From Linepithema humile (lineage: Eukaryota > Arthropoda > Insecta > Hymenoptera > Formicidae), in the NCBI RefSeq assembly GCF_040581485.1, contig NC_090131.1, positions 5,580,001-5,644,000 on the forward strand: 64,000 nt of DNA, read 5' to 3'. The position numbers and the translations under genes are program-made. The notes under the pieces are model-generated. The model was not told the DNA's origin, did no database searches, and saw nothing but the letters and a program-made list of their open reading frames with translations. Of this stretch, positions 1 through 12,757 are shown one piece after another; position 1 is the first letter of the stretch; every line of letters starts with the position of its first letter.

Positions 1-3000
1 ATGATGTGTTGTGCAAAATTTCGTGCGAGAATAATACGATTAGTGTTGTAAAAGAGTAATAGAAATAATTATTGCGGAGTCTGTTTACTAAGTATTTCGG
101 TTTGAAATTTAATTATATAATCGGTATGTCATTTTATTATGTAATCTCCGTTATCGTAAAAACAATTAAATAAAATTGAATTACGTAATTTTCTCTGTTG
201 AAATTTTAACGTTGATATGTCGAGACACAAGGCGTTAAATAATTTTATTTGCGTAAAGATCGAAACACAATCTTTGACTGTCTCGTTCAAGTTCGGTGAC
301 ATTTTGCACAAGATAGTCCCGCGAACCGGACAGATCGATATTAATGGCGTCACTGACAAAATAACAGAAATCTCTCATTAACCAATAACGCGCAGCATTG
401 GTTGGTCTAGTTTACTCGTATACAAAGCCATTATATACATTATTTGGATTGTTTGCGAGCCGACAGGTTATATATAATAGCATTGTTCGTGCGTATCTTT
501 CTCGTGCGCATATTGTCCTTTACCAATCGGGATTGAATTATCAATGCGTCGCCATGCATTCCCATATTTATACAACGTGTGTGTAAATCGTTATACTCCT
601 GAAAAGCCGTATTGTGGTGACATTTATATGTGTATGAAATAATCAGTCTTAAAGAAATCAATTGCCGAACTGACAATGCAATAATAGATTCATTGAAAAC
701 GATGTTGAAAATTGCATACTGACATTTCAGGTGTCTCTCGAAATATTTTCTGCGCTAAATAACTCTATAACTAGCTTTTTGATCGGTCTTGCTGCAAAAA
801 AAGTCAGTAACGAAATTTTTTCAAATTTATGACGAGAATGAAACGTGACGATTCAGCGTATCGCAATACCCAATACGTTTCCGCAATTAATGAAGACGTA
901 CATTATCGCATAATGGTCTATTATGCATAAAACAATAACAGAACAATCGATAATGGGAGAATATTTCATCCGTTCAACAACACAGCGGTATAAATCGCAT
1001 TTTCCTCATTTTAAGGAAAGGAAAAGGAATTTCGTGAAATCTGATGTAACATCCAGCTACTTTATCGCGTTATTTTTGCAGTTCTATGAAGAAAGATAAT
1101 TCACGTCGAAATAATTGTGCACGAAAACCAATATAGTCCAAAATTGTATTTTTACCGGCTTAAGCCGCTATTCCACGCGGCGGCTCAATTATCGTAATTT
1201 CGCCTTAAAACGCTGTCTCCCCGCGGTGTGCACAGAAGCATCCCGTGAATTTGCGCGAATCTATAAAAACGATGCGCTCGGCTGTGCCGGGTGAAGCGGG
1301 GCGCAGAAATTGGTCGAGGCGGAAGAGCGTAGAGAGGGGGGAGAAGGGGTAGGTTTGAATAAGAGAAAATAGAGTTGGGTCCTCGCCAGGCCCGTGGGTA
1401 TAGCCGGCGATTACGACGTGGATTACGGTCGAGAGGATTCTTAGGTAACTTCCGTCCTAAACCTACTCCGCGTGCGATATCCTCGATCCTGGATTTTCTC
1501 GATTACCCGAAGCTGAATTTCATCTCACGGCTGTGCTGTGCGCACTCGCACGTCACGCGATAGGATCCACGTAAAGCGGTTTCGTCCGTGTACATTTTAT
1601 CCTGCGAAACGAGCCGCCATAATTCCGCAACAAATGCGCGATGCTCGTGAAATCGAGCCAAAAGTTGAAAACGCGCCGCGGATCATCCGTCGTTGTGATC
1701 TTCGATCTATCGCCAGGCTTCCGGAATCTTTTGTATCAATCTATCTTTCCGCGATTAACACTTCTGTCTTATCAAATTTTTCATTGAAAAATTTGCTTTA
1801 ATTTTGATGGACGCATTGAAAAAATTTCTTCACCAATTTATTAAAATTTTATAGTAGCTGGTAATCAGTGATTGAACAATCGGCGGCTTTTATGCGATTT
1901 TTCGACGCATATTTAATTTTCTTTAAATTAATCGACGTTCGGAAAATTGATATCGATTTTATTAAAAATTTTTGGTCCTTTGTGTACGCATATTTCGTGT
2001 AAAATGTATCGCGAGGGCAATTGTCTTTACATTCGCGAAATTGGCTGCATTTTAAAGTCCCGCAAGAAGCGACTCGCCCACCGCGTCGGCCAGTCAGCCA
2101 GCATTCGTCTCCGCTTTTCGTATTTTCCTTCCGTTTCTTTGTCCGCGCGGCTTAACGACACCGCTTTCGGGATAAACCCCGGCAAGCTAGTTCGTTTAAG
2201 ACTAAAAAGCCCGTTCTTCGCGTACTAATTACCGTGAACCGTCCGGCTCGGTCTCTCGTTTCGCCGCTCGCGCTCCTGACAGTGAAATAAGAACACGGAC
2301 TCCGCCCTTTGTAACGCTCGTTCGGGCCAAAATACCGAGCTTTTCCGCGTGCATCGCGAGAGCGTATCTATTTCCCCGTATTCGAGCCGCATTACAATGG
2401 GCCCGAGGGATGAACAGCGTGATAGCGGAAAATTCTCATCGCTCGTTGAAAACATAAAATTTGCCGACCGCGTGTTCCGCGGGCTGATTACAATTTTACG
2501 AATATTTCAACGGCATTGAAGCGAGAAACGTATCCTCGCTGTGCATCCTCGACCACACGCGAAATTGATTAGCAGACGAGTTCGACGTGACCGACTTACC
2601 AGTTTTGATTCGAAATTGTTTTCAATCTCGAGTACTTCAACAGTGTAATCAAGACAATAGCCCGTCGTCTTGTCTCGGCGCTTCGTAATCGGTCTTCTTT
2701 CTGTCGTAAAAGTCTCGAGCCAGTTTGCCGGTTCGTAAAAAGCGAGCTTACCGAAGCATCCGCGGCTGGCGGATCGCGCGATACGGCACAAGCTCGCGAA
2801 ATGCAGTCCGCGTCTCGGCGCGGCTCGATTCGCCAGTATATTCGCTCCGCGATTGCGCCCGGCATTGCTAAAGCGATTACGCTTACGCTTAATAAAACAA
2901 CAGTCGGATGCATTTAACGAGAGACGCTCTGCTGCTGGCGCGGTAATTTCCACGTAGCCTTCCCGTCCTTCGTCGCCGCCCGGCCATTGCTCCTCCGCTA

Positions 3001-6000
3001 TCCGCAGCATTGCAGCTGAAGGCGGATTTACACGGTTCATTCTTGATGATTATCCCAGCTGATTCGCTTAAAATTAATGAAGAGTGAAATTAGCAATGCA
3101 TTCTAACAATAGGGCTAACAAGGAAATCTTCCAATGCTAGAAATCTATATCGAAACGAGCTGCAAATTAGATTGCACTTGAAGATGAATTCGTTTAATGT
3201 TTCACACATAAATCAAATTTTATAGCTAAAACTGTAAGCACACACGCACGCGCGCGCTCCATGTGTCTCTCGCGCATTAACTTTGCACGATACAATTGAG
3301 ATGCTTGTCGAAATGATGAGCGTAAATTCGCCTTAACCGGTGTATTCTCCGCGTATTCACCTCCAGCCCTTCGCCGGTTCCTACTTCCGCAAATGGCACG
3401 TGCGTGCTCGAAAGCACTCCGTCGACCTCATTTGGTAATGTCGCCGATACGCGATTCGTAAGAGCCGCGGTGTGTTTCTCACGAATGTCGTTCGGATATC
3501 AAATTAGCTAGATTTCCGCATCGGTCGCGATACATGCGCTTTGCGCGCCGATTTCCTCGATTATTCGGGAATACAAGAATAAAGCTGCCCGTCGGTTTTC
3601 AAGCGTCGTGTGGGCATTAAGCGCCGCTCGAATCACCAGCAGCGGGAGCTTTCGCGTCGAAATAATAAAAAAGATTCTCGCGAGGAATTTTGTTTTGCGC
3701 GGGCGCAATTGCAGTCGCATGCGGCGCGATGAATCGCAGTTATCGGAACAAAAGCTTGCTTTTAATTATTGTAACTTAATTAATGTGTGAAAATAAAAAA
3801 GATACAAGCACTCCGGATGGTTGATATGTATTCATCTAAACAGAGAGTATATAATTTCCGCAACCATCGATACTCGCTGAAAGCCGACTGAAACGCGCGT
3901 TTCGAAATACATCAAAGGAAAAACGTTGCGCGAGCTATCCGCAAATAAAATACATGATAAAGACATTGTAGTGCAGTTTTATTCCTTTAGGCGGTAACGT
4001 TTTCGAGCAGCATCTTCTTCCGCGTGTAAATATTAATATCGACCACTCGGACAGGCGGTGTAATTACATAAATGTTGCATGGCGTGTCTAAATGTTGTCG
4101 GTGCAACTCTTGTCTTTACACTAGAAACCAACGTCGAGTGTAACTGACCCCGTGCACTCCTTGCGCTACGACGCCATCACACGATCGATCGTCTTCGCCG
4201 TCCCCGCGTGATTCTGTATTCCGATGAGACACGGAAGAATTAGAGAATTAGAGAATCGAGTTGGAGAAGCGAACGGAGACGAATCGAATAAAAAGTTATT
4301 CTTCTCGAGAATCGTGCGACAAATTCTCCATCGATTCGCTAATAACGTCGGACTATTAATACCCCGCGCGCAATCTAAAATCGAAGAATAACACGATCTC
4401 TTCCGCTGTCACGTGCAATACGGTCGCGCACAAAATATCGGGCCGTGTGTGCCGTTGTCCACTCCATTCCGTTATAGAGAGTGCGCTGTGTCTCGTCGCC
4501 GGACTGCTTTCTCGCGTCGGGAGAATGAAATTTCATTCCCGAATAGCAGGTTGCGAACGAAGCAATATGGTAACCTCCAGAGATGCGTTAAAAGCCATCC
4601 ACACGGTGGGATTATTTTCTCCGCTGTCAGACTCGGAGGTTAATAAAATGATTGTACACGTGCTCTGGAAAACATATTATAGCGGGCAACATGCCCGTCG
4701 CGGAAATGCGATAAGAGACGTCACCGGTGATGTATAGTGTGTCTCGGGCATGCCGCGTGCCTTCTTTCGGATGTGAACTCTTCGGAAATTGCGCGGAAAC
4801 GATTTTCATCTTGTTGTCTCGTAATTTTGTCACACGCGTAGTTTTAATTTACAAATATCGTCTGGAAAGCTCGCCGGCGAGCGCATCGCTCTCGGTCATC
4901 ACGATAGATACGATCCCATTCGTGATCCGCGACATCGTTGTTGGTGTTTACTCGAATGTGAAACAAACGCGGAGCGCCATCGTATCCCCGTGCGCTGAAA
5001 ATAAAGCCGGTGTAAAAGAAACGTCGCACGTTTAACGCGCGGATATGACCGTACGACATTCTCATCTTACATTTACATTATGTAACGTTACTATTATTAC
5101 AGATAAAATCTAGAAGCGGACGGTTACATTTAGCGCTGCTGGAAAGAGCATCGTTCTTGAATGTCATACTATTTGCATAACTTTCGGCTTCGCCGTATCT
5201 TTCAATAATATCGCGTACGAGTGGAAGCGTAAAAAGGGGGCAAAAAAGATGCGACCGTCGCGCAGTAAACGTGAAAGCGAGGGAGCAAACGGGCCGCCGC
5301 GCTCCGGCGGCAACGAGATCGACGGTGGCGAAAGCCCCGCTTTACGCTCGCAAGAGGGGTTAAGAGGAAGGGTAAACGTCGTTGAGGCCTAAACATGGCA
5401 TGGCGTGGCGTAAACTCAACCATTGAGAATAATCGCGGTGCTCCTAGGCGATGATCTATATAGAAAGCGGTAACTATACTCGCGTCTTTTTCGTTATCGC
5501 GTCGTTGTGTCATTCACCTCTGACACTTCTCGTCACGCGTGTCCTGGGATCTCCGTACTCTCTTCCGTCCATCAATTCTTTGATCTTCCTGCAAACGATA
5601 AAAGAATTGAAAAATAAATTAAGCCTGAATGGCACAATTTGAAAGCAATTCTGTAAATAATTGTATTTGACGTCATATTTTTTTATTTTAAACTTTAAAT
5701 CTGCCTCAAAATAAAAATTACCTCATATTAAAATTTTATTACGACCGAGCAGAGTAAAATTTTATCATCATAGTTTAATTAATGAAAATACATGATTTAT
5801 TAATGCTCGATATTACTAAAAGCAAAAATAATTTTTTTAATTTTTTATACTTATCGCCGAGAGAAAGAGGGAGAGTGTGTGTATGTGTGCATATTACTGT
5901 GCGAGACATCCCGTGTATCCACCTAAACCGCCTTCTACTTTTGCGCCGTCTTATTCTTTCTGCTTTCTTCCTGCGGATTCCTGGCGATGGTGCGAAATAA

Positions 6001-7217
6001 CATTGCGTTGCCAACCATCGGCGGCGCAGTAAACCGACCGAAAGATCAGCCTCCCAGCGAGACGACGAAACCGCCCAGGCCAATTGGGTCGCGGATAATT
6101 TCATAAACAAACAATAGCTGCGCTAGCGGAAAATACGAAAAGCCAGCGACAGCCGTGCGGAGGCGAGAAAGCGTTCTGTGGGTACCAAAAGCGGCGTTAC
6201 CTCGTTCAGAAAAGAAAATATGCTTTACGTGCCTTAACACCTTCTGAAAAAGATGTTTGCGGTCGCAACCGTGTGCGACAAGGTTGAGAACGGGTGGTTG
6301 AAATAAAGTTAGTTGTGCATAAGAAATAGTGTCTTCAAATACAGCCTGTTTACTTTTCGTCTGTACAAATCGGACTTTACGCAAATAGTCCAAGGCGGGA
6401 ATCTAATTCTAAATATATTCTATAAGTGAATATTTGCTAAAATACAAGCTTACTTCTGTCATTTCAATGGAGAATGAATAATAGAGAATAATAGAAAATG
6501 GATTTGTCGACTTTGCTAAACATTGCTTTAAATTATTTGTTAAATCTCGTAAAAAATAATTGTCACGATCGCGCTGCGGCATTGTTTTAAGAATGCAAAA
6601 TATCGACTGCTTTCTTTCCAAATAATCAGAATACACCAAGCAAGCGAGCTGAACTTGCTCGCGGTGTTGTTCAATCGGGTAGAGCAAAATATTGTCATAA
6701 CTCGGAGGTGTTCTCGCAGATGAATCTGTTTGTATATCTAGGTCACGAATAAACAAGCGCGTAGAACGTAGCGGTATTTGTAGTATCAAAGAATGATCGG
6801 CGCTGTCAACCCATTCACAATAACAGGATCGTTCTTGTCGTGCTTCGCAATTACGCGCGCGTTGACCGTAAAGCGAGTATATCGACAGGCGATGACGCGT
6901 TTTGGCTCGCAGGGACTAAAATAAACGGTAAAAAAAAAAACGAGTGATTGTCGGTGACTTGTCGAGCGTGTACTTAATAAAATTCATGAACACACTTACA
7001 GCGCGCGCCGATGATCGTGTATACAAAGTGGTTTATAATCAAATCTTTTCATTAATTTTCTGCAGATTAATTAATTTCTTAATCGATTACTTTTTATTGC
7101 ATTTGAAAAGTTATCACTTGAAACATTATTATTATTATTAAAATTATGTCTTTGAGGTTTTGCTCGCTTTTTTATAATGCGAAACTTACTTTGTCGTAGA
7201 AAATTAAAATGTTCGAA
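1..7217. other. Non-coding stretch, no gene recognised
   Basis: No supported gene is seen. The DNA is mixed in composition, with CpG common from about 1.2 to 5.6 kb. Small structures are a 7-bp inverted repeat GCATAAT/ATTATGC (908-926), an alternating CA/CG run near 3238-3257 and two copies of GAATTAGA at 4237-4252. The largest open frame, on the minus strand at 2507-3040 (177 codons, ATG start), is arginine-rich, is also open in a second minus-strand frame and shows no known motif. Two further minus-strand frames at 6046-6393 and 6409-6789 are unrecognised. Confidence 0.6.
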
Positions 7218-7328
7218 GATTTTAAATTTTCAATGAGCTACAAATTATAACAACGCTATACAGAATCGGTATCTTTTATGTTAATTTTTAATTAACGTTA
7301 ATTAAAGTAAATTGTCTTAAAGTAAATG
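7218..7328 (+). repeat. Interspersed repeat family, copy 1
   Basis: This stretch closely matches the reverse complement of 16215-16318. The shared core runs from GAGCTACAAATT through a block of 25 identical bases (TATCTTTTATGTTAA and the following T-rich tail) to AGTAAATTG and CTT. Copy 1 carries an extra CGTTAATTA-like insertion of about 10 bp relative to copy 2. The match ends a few bases after 7326, where local CpG-rich sequence resumes. Two diverged copies in opposite orientation about 9 kb apart indicate a dispersed repeat, probably a transposon relic. No coding capacity is visible, and I cannot assign a superfamily from this copy, which lacks a recognisable end. Confidence 0.75.
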
Positions 7329-8315
7329 TCGCTGCAATCGAGTCGCGCGGACTGGCGTGCCTGCTGCTCGATAACACGGGTGCTCGCGTACGGGCGGCGA
7401 ATCGCCATATGCCAATATCCAGATCGTATTATTATTACTTCTGTTTCAGCCTACGTGCTTTAAATATTATTCTGTGAAGTGCTTCGCGCAAATTTTATCA
7501 AATTTTAGAAAATGATCGACGCGAAACACAGCAAAAACCTTTTTAGAGCTTTTATATTTTTATAAAAATCAACTATTAAATCACAAATGTGTAAATATCG
7601 CGCGAGTTTCTATTTTCTACGTTTGAAATATTAACCGGCAGGATTTCGTAAAGTTTTGACGAAACTTCAGGAACGAATGGCCTGATGAATTTCAGAATAT
7701 TTTCCCGGTAACGAATTTAACCAAATGTCATATTTTCTCGCAGCTTTTGTGCTGCCGAGTTTAAATATGTCGCGTTAACTAAGTTCAAAGCGACGATTTG
7801 GTTAGAAAATTCTTTACTTCTCGGTGTTAAATAAAGGAGTGTTCGTACTTTGATTTGAATTTTCGCTTAAAGGAGCTTGCTTCTTCTTCTCCAAGAGCGC
7901 CAATATCCAGTCTTCGTCATTATCCTAATCTCACTTTTCGCGTCCTAGATATTATGCCGTTGAATATTTTACAGGACCCTCGTAGAAGAGTTTAGGAAAG
8001 TATTATCTGTAAAGATGAAGAAAATTCTGATCAGCGAGAAATTGTCGCGGTATTTTTTTGCAATCTTTGATCTTACAATATGAAAAATCCGTCTGAAATT
8101 AAGTCTAAAATCGTGTCTGCAATCATGAATTATGCTATCTAAGAATGCTGGAATCGATGTAGCAATTGAGGGCGAGAATTCCGCTAATCATCGCAAGCTA
8201 CTCTCAGACGTCATCTACTATTCCAGTCGTGTATCGGTTATCGGAATGCGATTAAGAGCACGGTCCAATTCACGAGGAGCGACCTGTGATGAAGTACAGT
8301 CGCTGCAGCTGGAAG
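7329..8315. other. Non-coding, AT-leaning stretch
   Basis: No gene, RNA or repeat is recognised. Only short open frames occur and they have no protein-like features. The stretch leads into the TA microsatellite at 8316. Confidence 0.6.
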
Positions 8316-8355
8316 ATATATATATATATATATCTATATAGATATATAGATATAC
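8316..8355. repeat. TA/GATA microsatellite with 18-bp palindrome
   Basis: An AT dinucleotide run grades into GATA-like units. Bases 8329-8346 form the perfect palindrome TATATCTATATAGATATA. The tract should be prone to slippage and cruciform formation. Confidence 0.95.
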
Positions 8356-9572
8356 ACGGTGATCTCGAAATTTGCGGTCGTGAACGATTCGGCGCAGGAA
8401 AAAAGATTCCCTTCGCGTATCGTTTCAGCCTCGGTAACTCGATCAGCCAGCCGACCTCCCTGAGCTTCTTCCAGCCGGCGCGTAGCACGGGGCCAATTAT
8501 CATTCGCGGTCGATCCCGCGGTTGATCAGCGATTTATGATTTTCAATTTGTACAGACTGCGATCGGGCGGTTTAATGGGCCATTCGCCACGTTCGCATCA
8601 CCTGCGGGGGGAGGGGGGGGGGAGGAGGCGGGGAAACGTAATTAAGACCATCCTGAAATCCCAGCTAATAATACCGAGGTGGGCCAGGGTGTGGCGGGAC
8701 AGACGGGAGTGTACGGGCGGCAGAAATGTCATTGCGAAATATTTGCCCGACCGGTTGTTTGCCGCCCGTAGCCGATATCGTCATCGGCCGGACAGTCACG
8801 TTTTATCGTCGCGCTCAACGCACGCATGCATGCGTTGCATCGATGCATCGACCTCGATTGTCCGTTACGCGGCCACAAAGCGCCGTTGCTCGCCCCCGTC
8901 GGAGTCACTACGAAAATAATGACGGTTATGAAATCGGGATTACACAACGCGCGCGACGCGATCGCGCGCCGTTATCGCGATACAAAACGCCCGCGAAATT
9001 AAGGTCGCTTTTTAAATTTAGCCGGCCACCAGATTCGCGCTCGCGGGAAGGGGGAGAGGAGGAGAAAAAAAAACGTCCGCGCCGTGCAACTATTCCGCGC
9101 GCCCCTTTCGGGTTATTTTTCGCTCGCTATATGCAGCTCCATGTTAAAACGGTCGCGCGTCAGTTTCGGACGTTTTTTTTTTTTTGCCCTCGGATGCTCG
9201 CCGGAATTCGTTTACAGCGATATTAATCCTGGCAGAAATCGAGTCAATCCCAATTGCAATGCGGCGGATTACAAACACGTCAATTGCAATCAGACCGTTA
9301 AAGAGACGCTGCGCTCGTGTTATCCCCCCGACGCGTCCACGTATTCTGCTTCTGGATTTCTGGCGGCACTGCGAAACACCTGACACAGAGAGTCGCGGCG
9401 CCGTCGCGCCTCGAAATAGCCTTCGCTACTTTTGATTGCAAAATTGCAGGAGCGCGCCCAAGGGAATGTACTTGGGGCGGTGCCGGGCCGCTACATCATC
9501 CGACGACGCGGGTCAAAACGTTATCTGCGACGTAGGTCCGACGCAACGCGACGTCACGTCGCGGCCGGACAG
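8356..9572. other. CpG-rich non-coding stretch
   Basis: CpG is very frequent and no gene is recognised. Several overlapping open frames run through both strands, and their arginine, proline and serine bias reflects base composition. Bases 8606-8633 are a G-rich tract and 9173-9185 a run of 13 T. Confidence 0.6.
8606..8633 (+). repeat. G-rich tract, possible quadruplex
   Basis: Runs of 6, 10, 2, 2 and 4 G are separated by single A or C bases. The long runs could supply four G-tracts on the plus strand, so a quadruplex is possible. Slippage alone could have made it. Confidence 0.7.
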
Positions 9573-9620
9573 CCGACCGACCGACCGACCGACCGACCGA
9601 CCAACCGACCGACCGACCGG
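9573..9620. repeat. CCGA tetranucleotide array
   Basis: Seven perfect CCGA units are followed by one CCAA variant, three more CCGA units and CCGG, then a GC-only run to about 9645. Read as protein it gives Pro-Thr-Asp-Arg repeats in every frame of one strand and Arg-Ser-Val-Gly on the other. That periodicity comes from the array and is not evidence for a gene. Confidence 0.97.
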
Positions 9621-9851
9621 CCGCCCGCCGGCCCCGCCGGCCCGGCGTGACATACCGATTGGCGCAACGCGATTCGAACAACGCAACCCGCCGTTGTTAC
9701 TCTTCACCCCTATCGCCCGCGGCGGCGTTCGCAATTTACGTAATGCATCGTTCTCCATAAATCCACCGGTGGAAAGAGGATCGACGGTGCCGCGCGATGG
9801 ACAACGCCGTCGCATTGGAGATTGAGAGCCGAACTCGCGGAGATACGAATG

Positions 9852-9892
9852 TTTTTTTCTCTCTCTCTCTTTCCCTTTTTTCTGTTTTTCTA

Positions 9893-9934
<42 letters not shown>

Positions 9935-9950
9935 TTCTCTTTCCCCCCCG
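9852..9950. repeat. CT-rich microsatellite
   Basis: A long polypyrimidine tract is dominated by CT dinucleotides, interrupted by T-rich segments at about 9871-9898 and ending in a C run. The plus strand is almost purely pyrimidine for about 100 bases. Confidence 0.97.
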
Positions 9951-11161
9951 TTGGGCAGACTACTGATTTTTTCGCAGGCCGATAGCGATTTCCGTCGCGA
10001 GGACCCTCCGGCGTATAACAGCCCGCACATTTGTTTCGCGCGTGTGCATTTTACGCGGGACGTGTACAGCGCGTCGTTGGAAATTCATCAGCAGTTTAAC
10101 GGGCTGGGTTAACAGTTTTCATCTCGATTGACGTGCCGGCGTATTAATCCTCTCGCTAACCTTTTCATTCGTTCGAAAGCGTGTTTTAAAGTGCTGCGTT
10201 AAGGCATTAATTTTTTTTTATCATGAAAAAGAATTTCTCCAGAACGACGTTATCTTTTACGTAATCCCGTCGATGATATATTGTTTCACAACAGCGTGTG
10301 AAATCTGATGTTTGCTAAATTTTACCAACACGTCAGAAAATTGACGCTTTCACCGGCAATAGCGATGTAACATCGCGAAGATTAAAGGAAAGACGCTAGC
10401 GGAGGGAAACGTCGACGTTTTTTGTCTTTGGTTCGCGTCACGAGAATATATTACAGGATTTGGCCAGTCGACTTCGACCACGGGACAATTCCATCGAAAA
10501 TACAGCACTCTGAGCGATGTCTCCGCGGCGTTTAAATATAAAGCGCACTTTCACTGCGGTGACATAGAGCCTCGTGGATCGCCCCTTCGTTGAGCATGCG
10601 ACCGCGTTCCGGCCACCGTTCGTTTCCGCCGAGAGCTGGCAATTTCAGTAGAGCAATGCTCGTGGATCTTCGGCGCAAGTAGTTTGACTTCTCTGCGACG
10701 GCCGCATTCCCAGCGGCGCATACGTGAAAGATTCACGAGGAATCGCGTGTTCGACAAAGTCACGAATTATTGAGCGCACGTAGACTCGCTCGCTATCGGG
10801 AGATTCGCGGGTGGGAAAACAGAGAAGGAGGAGCGCGACGTTGCGCAGAGTAAGAGAGGAGTCTCCGAAATTCCTCCTCGATTCTCAATTTTCACTTATA
10901 TTTTCCGACGACCGCGCGCGACAAAGGTATCGCTGAAAAATTCTTACGTTTCGCGCGCCCGTGTTTTACGTCGCGCGAGAATTCACAATTTACGCTCACC
11001 GTTAGTGGTAACCGTACGATTGACGGTATCGCGCGCCGTAATACTGCAACGTTAAAATGGAGAAGCGATATTATATTATGTATGCGTATGAATACGAAAT
11101 ATATGCAAGTCAAAAGCCCTAAAAGCTGCAGAATAAAAATTTCTCTGCTATTTGTATCCAA
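9951..11161. other. Non-coding stretch
   Basis: No gene or repeat is recognised. CpG-rich until about 11.05 kb, then AT-leaning. Confidence 0.6.
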
Positions 11162-11278
11162 CATTCAATAATAAATTCAACAATTCTGCTCCCATTTTCA
11201 ATTTAAAATCGCTTGTCTAAAAATGAAAAGCCCGAACTATTCCAGCATTCAGTAATAAATTCAACCATTTTGCTCCCC
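11162..11278. repeat. Local tandem duplication, 84-bp period
   Basis: The segment at 11162-11193 (CATTCAATAATAAATTCAAC and following TGCTCCC) recurs at 11246-11278 as CATTCAGTAATAAATTCAAC with TGCTCCCC. The offset is 84 bases. The intervening sequence also shows weak similarity to the stretch before the first unit, so this looks like an old tandem duplication. It is too short to type further. Confidence 0.75.
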
Positions 11279-12757
11279 ACTCTCTCGATTTGAAATTACC
11301 TTCGCCTCAAATTACATTGCATATCGTAATCGAGAGGATAACTGCGCCGAGGCGACGTCGCGTGTAGCTTCCGATTATAGGTGAGCGGTTACATCGGTTC
11401 TGATTAAGAGCCGCTTACCGCTGTTCGCCGTCTGGAATACTATTCTAGTATTCTGCGAATCAAGCTATTTGTACTGATTCGGTACGTCTTCCTGTTGCGC
11501 GCTTATACCGCTTGTGCCTCGCTACGTAATTTGGTAGCGAACGTGAGGCGGGTACGTGGCACATTGCCACGAAAAGCGAAGCACTATACCCTTCCTCGAC
11601 TTCTCGGATCTCTCTGGCGCGGTGCTTTTGTCGTTACTCTTGGCCCTCGAGTGTTATGCAATTTCACATGCGCGGTGCCGCGCCGCATTAACTTATGGAC
11701 AAATACAAATCGATATCTGCGCCGAACGTGAAGAGAGCAAACGCGTCGCCACTCTGTATAAAGCCAGGAGTATGTGTGATGTATGAAGATCGAAAACCAC
11801 TTTTGTTTTCGTCCACTTTTTATCCTCTGTCTACGGTTGAAATAACCTAGTAGATATTGATTTTTCATGGAAAGAGACAGACGATATTTGATATAATTAA
11901 AATCGGAAAACTTGTTTATCACGAAATTAATACGGAATTTAGAATTTAAGAACTGTCACGACTTCTGATTAAAAAACAGTTATTTTTGATGGAATTCTGC
12001 AGTGAAAAATATTTTGCGACCTATTTTAAATTCTAAAACTAAAAATCGCTTTATATTTTTATAATATTTATTACATGATTGCGATAAATGACTAAAGTTT
12101 ATCAATAGTACTTTGTGAGAGCTGTTAGTTTAATAACAAATACTGGTGTACAAATTGTGGTATTGGTAAAAACGATAGCGAAGCTTGTAGCTTGATCAAT
12201 GACGCATCTTGTCGCTCTCCGTCGATGAATGGATTCCTGCGTTCACTTCCGCCCGAGAGATTATATTTTAACAGCGTCATGCCGGGAGATAGAGAGGTTT
12301 CTTTTCGGATTCCGTCGAGCGTGCTGAACTTTCCCTATTCTCGTCCCCCTTAAACGCGATCGGTTGGCGTTACTCTGACAAATTGATCATACAATACCGA
12401 AGGGTGCATAATAATCGATAAGGAATTGTAAAAAATGTGCGAACGCGAGTTTTGTAACCGATTTGCAGTCGAAAATGCTGTCCATGTAACATGCGTGTTG
12501 CTTTTCCATTCGCATCGCGACAATGATCGCATGTATTATTTATGCGGATTCATTAAAGTACGAATTTCGAAATCTAGTCGTAGTTACACCGTCGAGAGCC
12601 AACAATTTTATTTATCCGCGATCAATGCATGTGCAATGAAATTGATGGTCGGCACGCGTGATCGGCCGATTCCAGTAGCAAATTTGTCCAGTGTACCCGG
12701 AGGCAACACGTTCTTTTCGTGTAGCAGAATTTTCCAATTTAACTCGATCACGAAATC
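11279..12757. other. Non-coding stretch
   Basis: No gene or RNA is recognised. CpG-moderate to about 11.9 kb, then AT-rich to about 12.2 kb, then mixed. Open frames are short and overlap on both strands. Confidence 0.6.

Noticed and set aside
2507..3040. 177-codon minus-strand frame with an ATG start
   Set aside because: Arginine-rich with no recognised motif, and another frame on the same strand is open across 2596-2913. Chance is sufficient in this composition.
9432..9825. Pro-Thr-Asp-Arg and Arg-Ser-Val-Gly repeat proteins on both strands
   Set aside because: These are translations of the CCGA array; a tetranucleotide repeat stays open in several frames at once.
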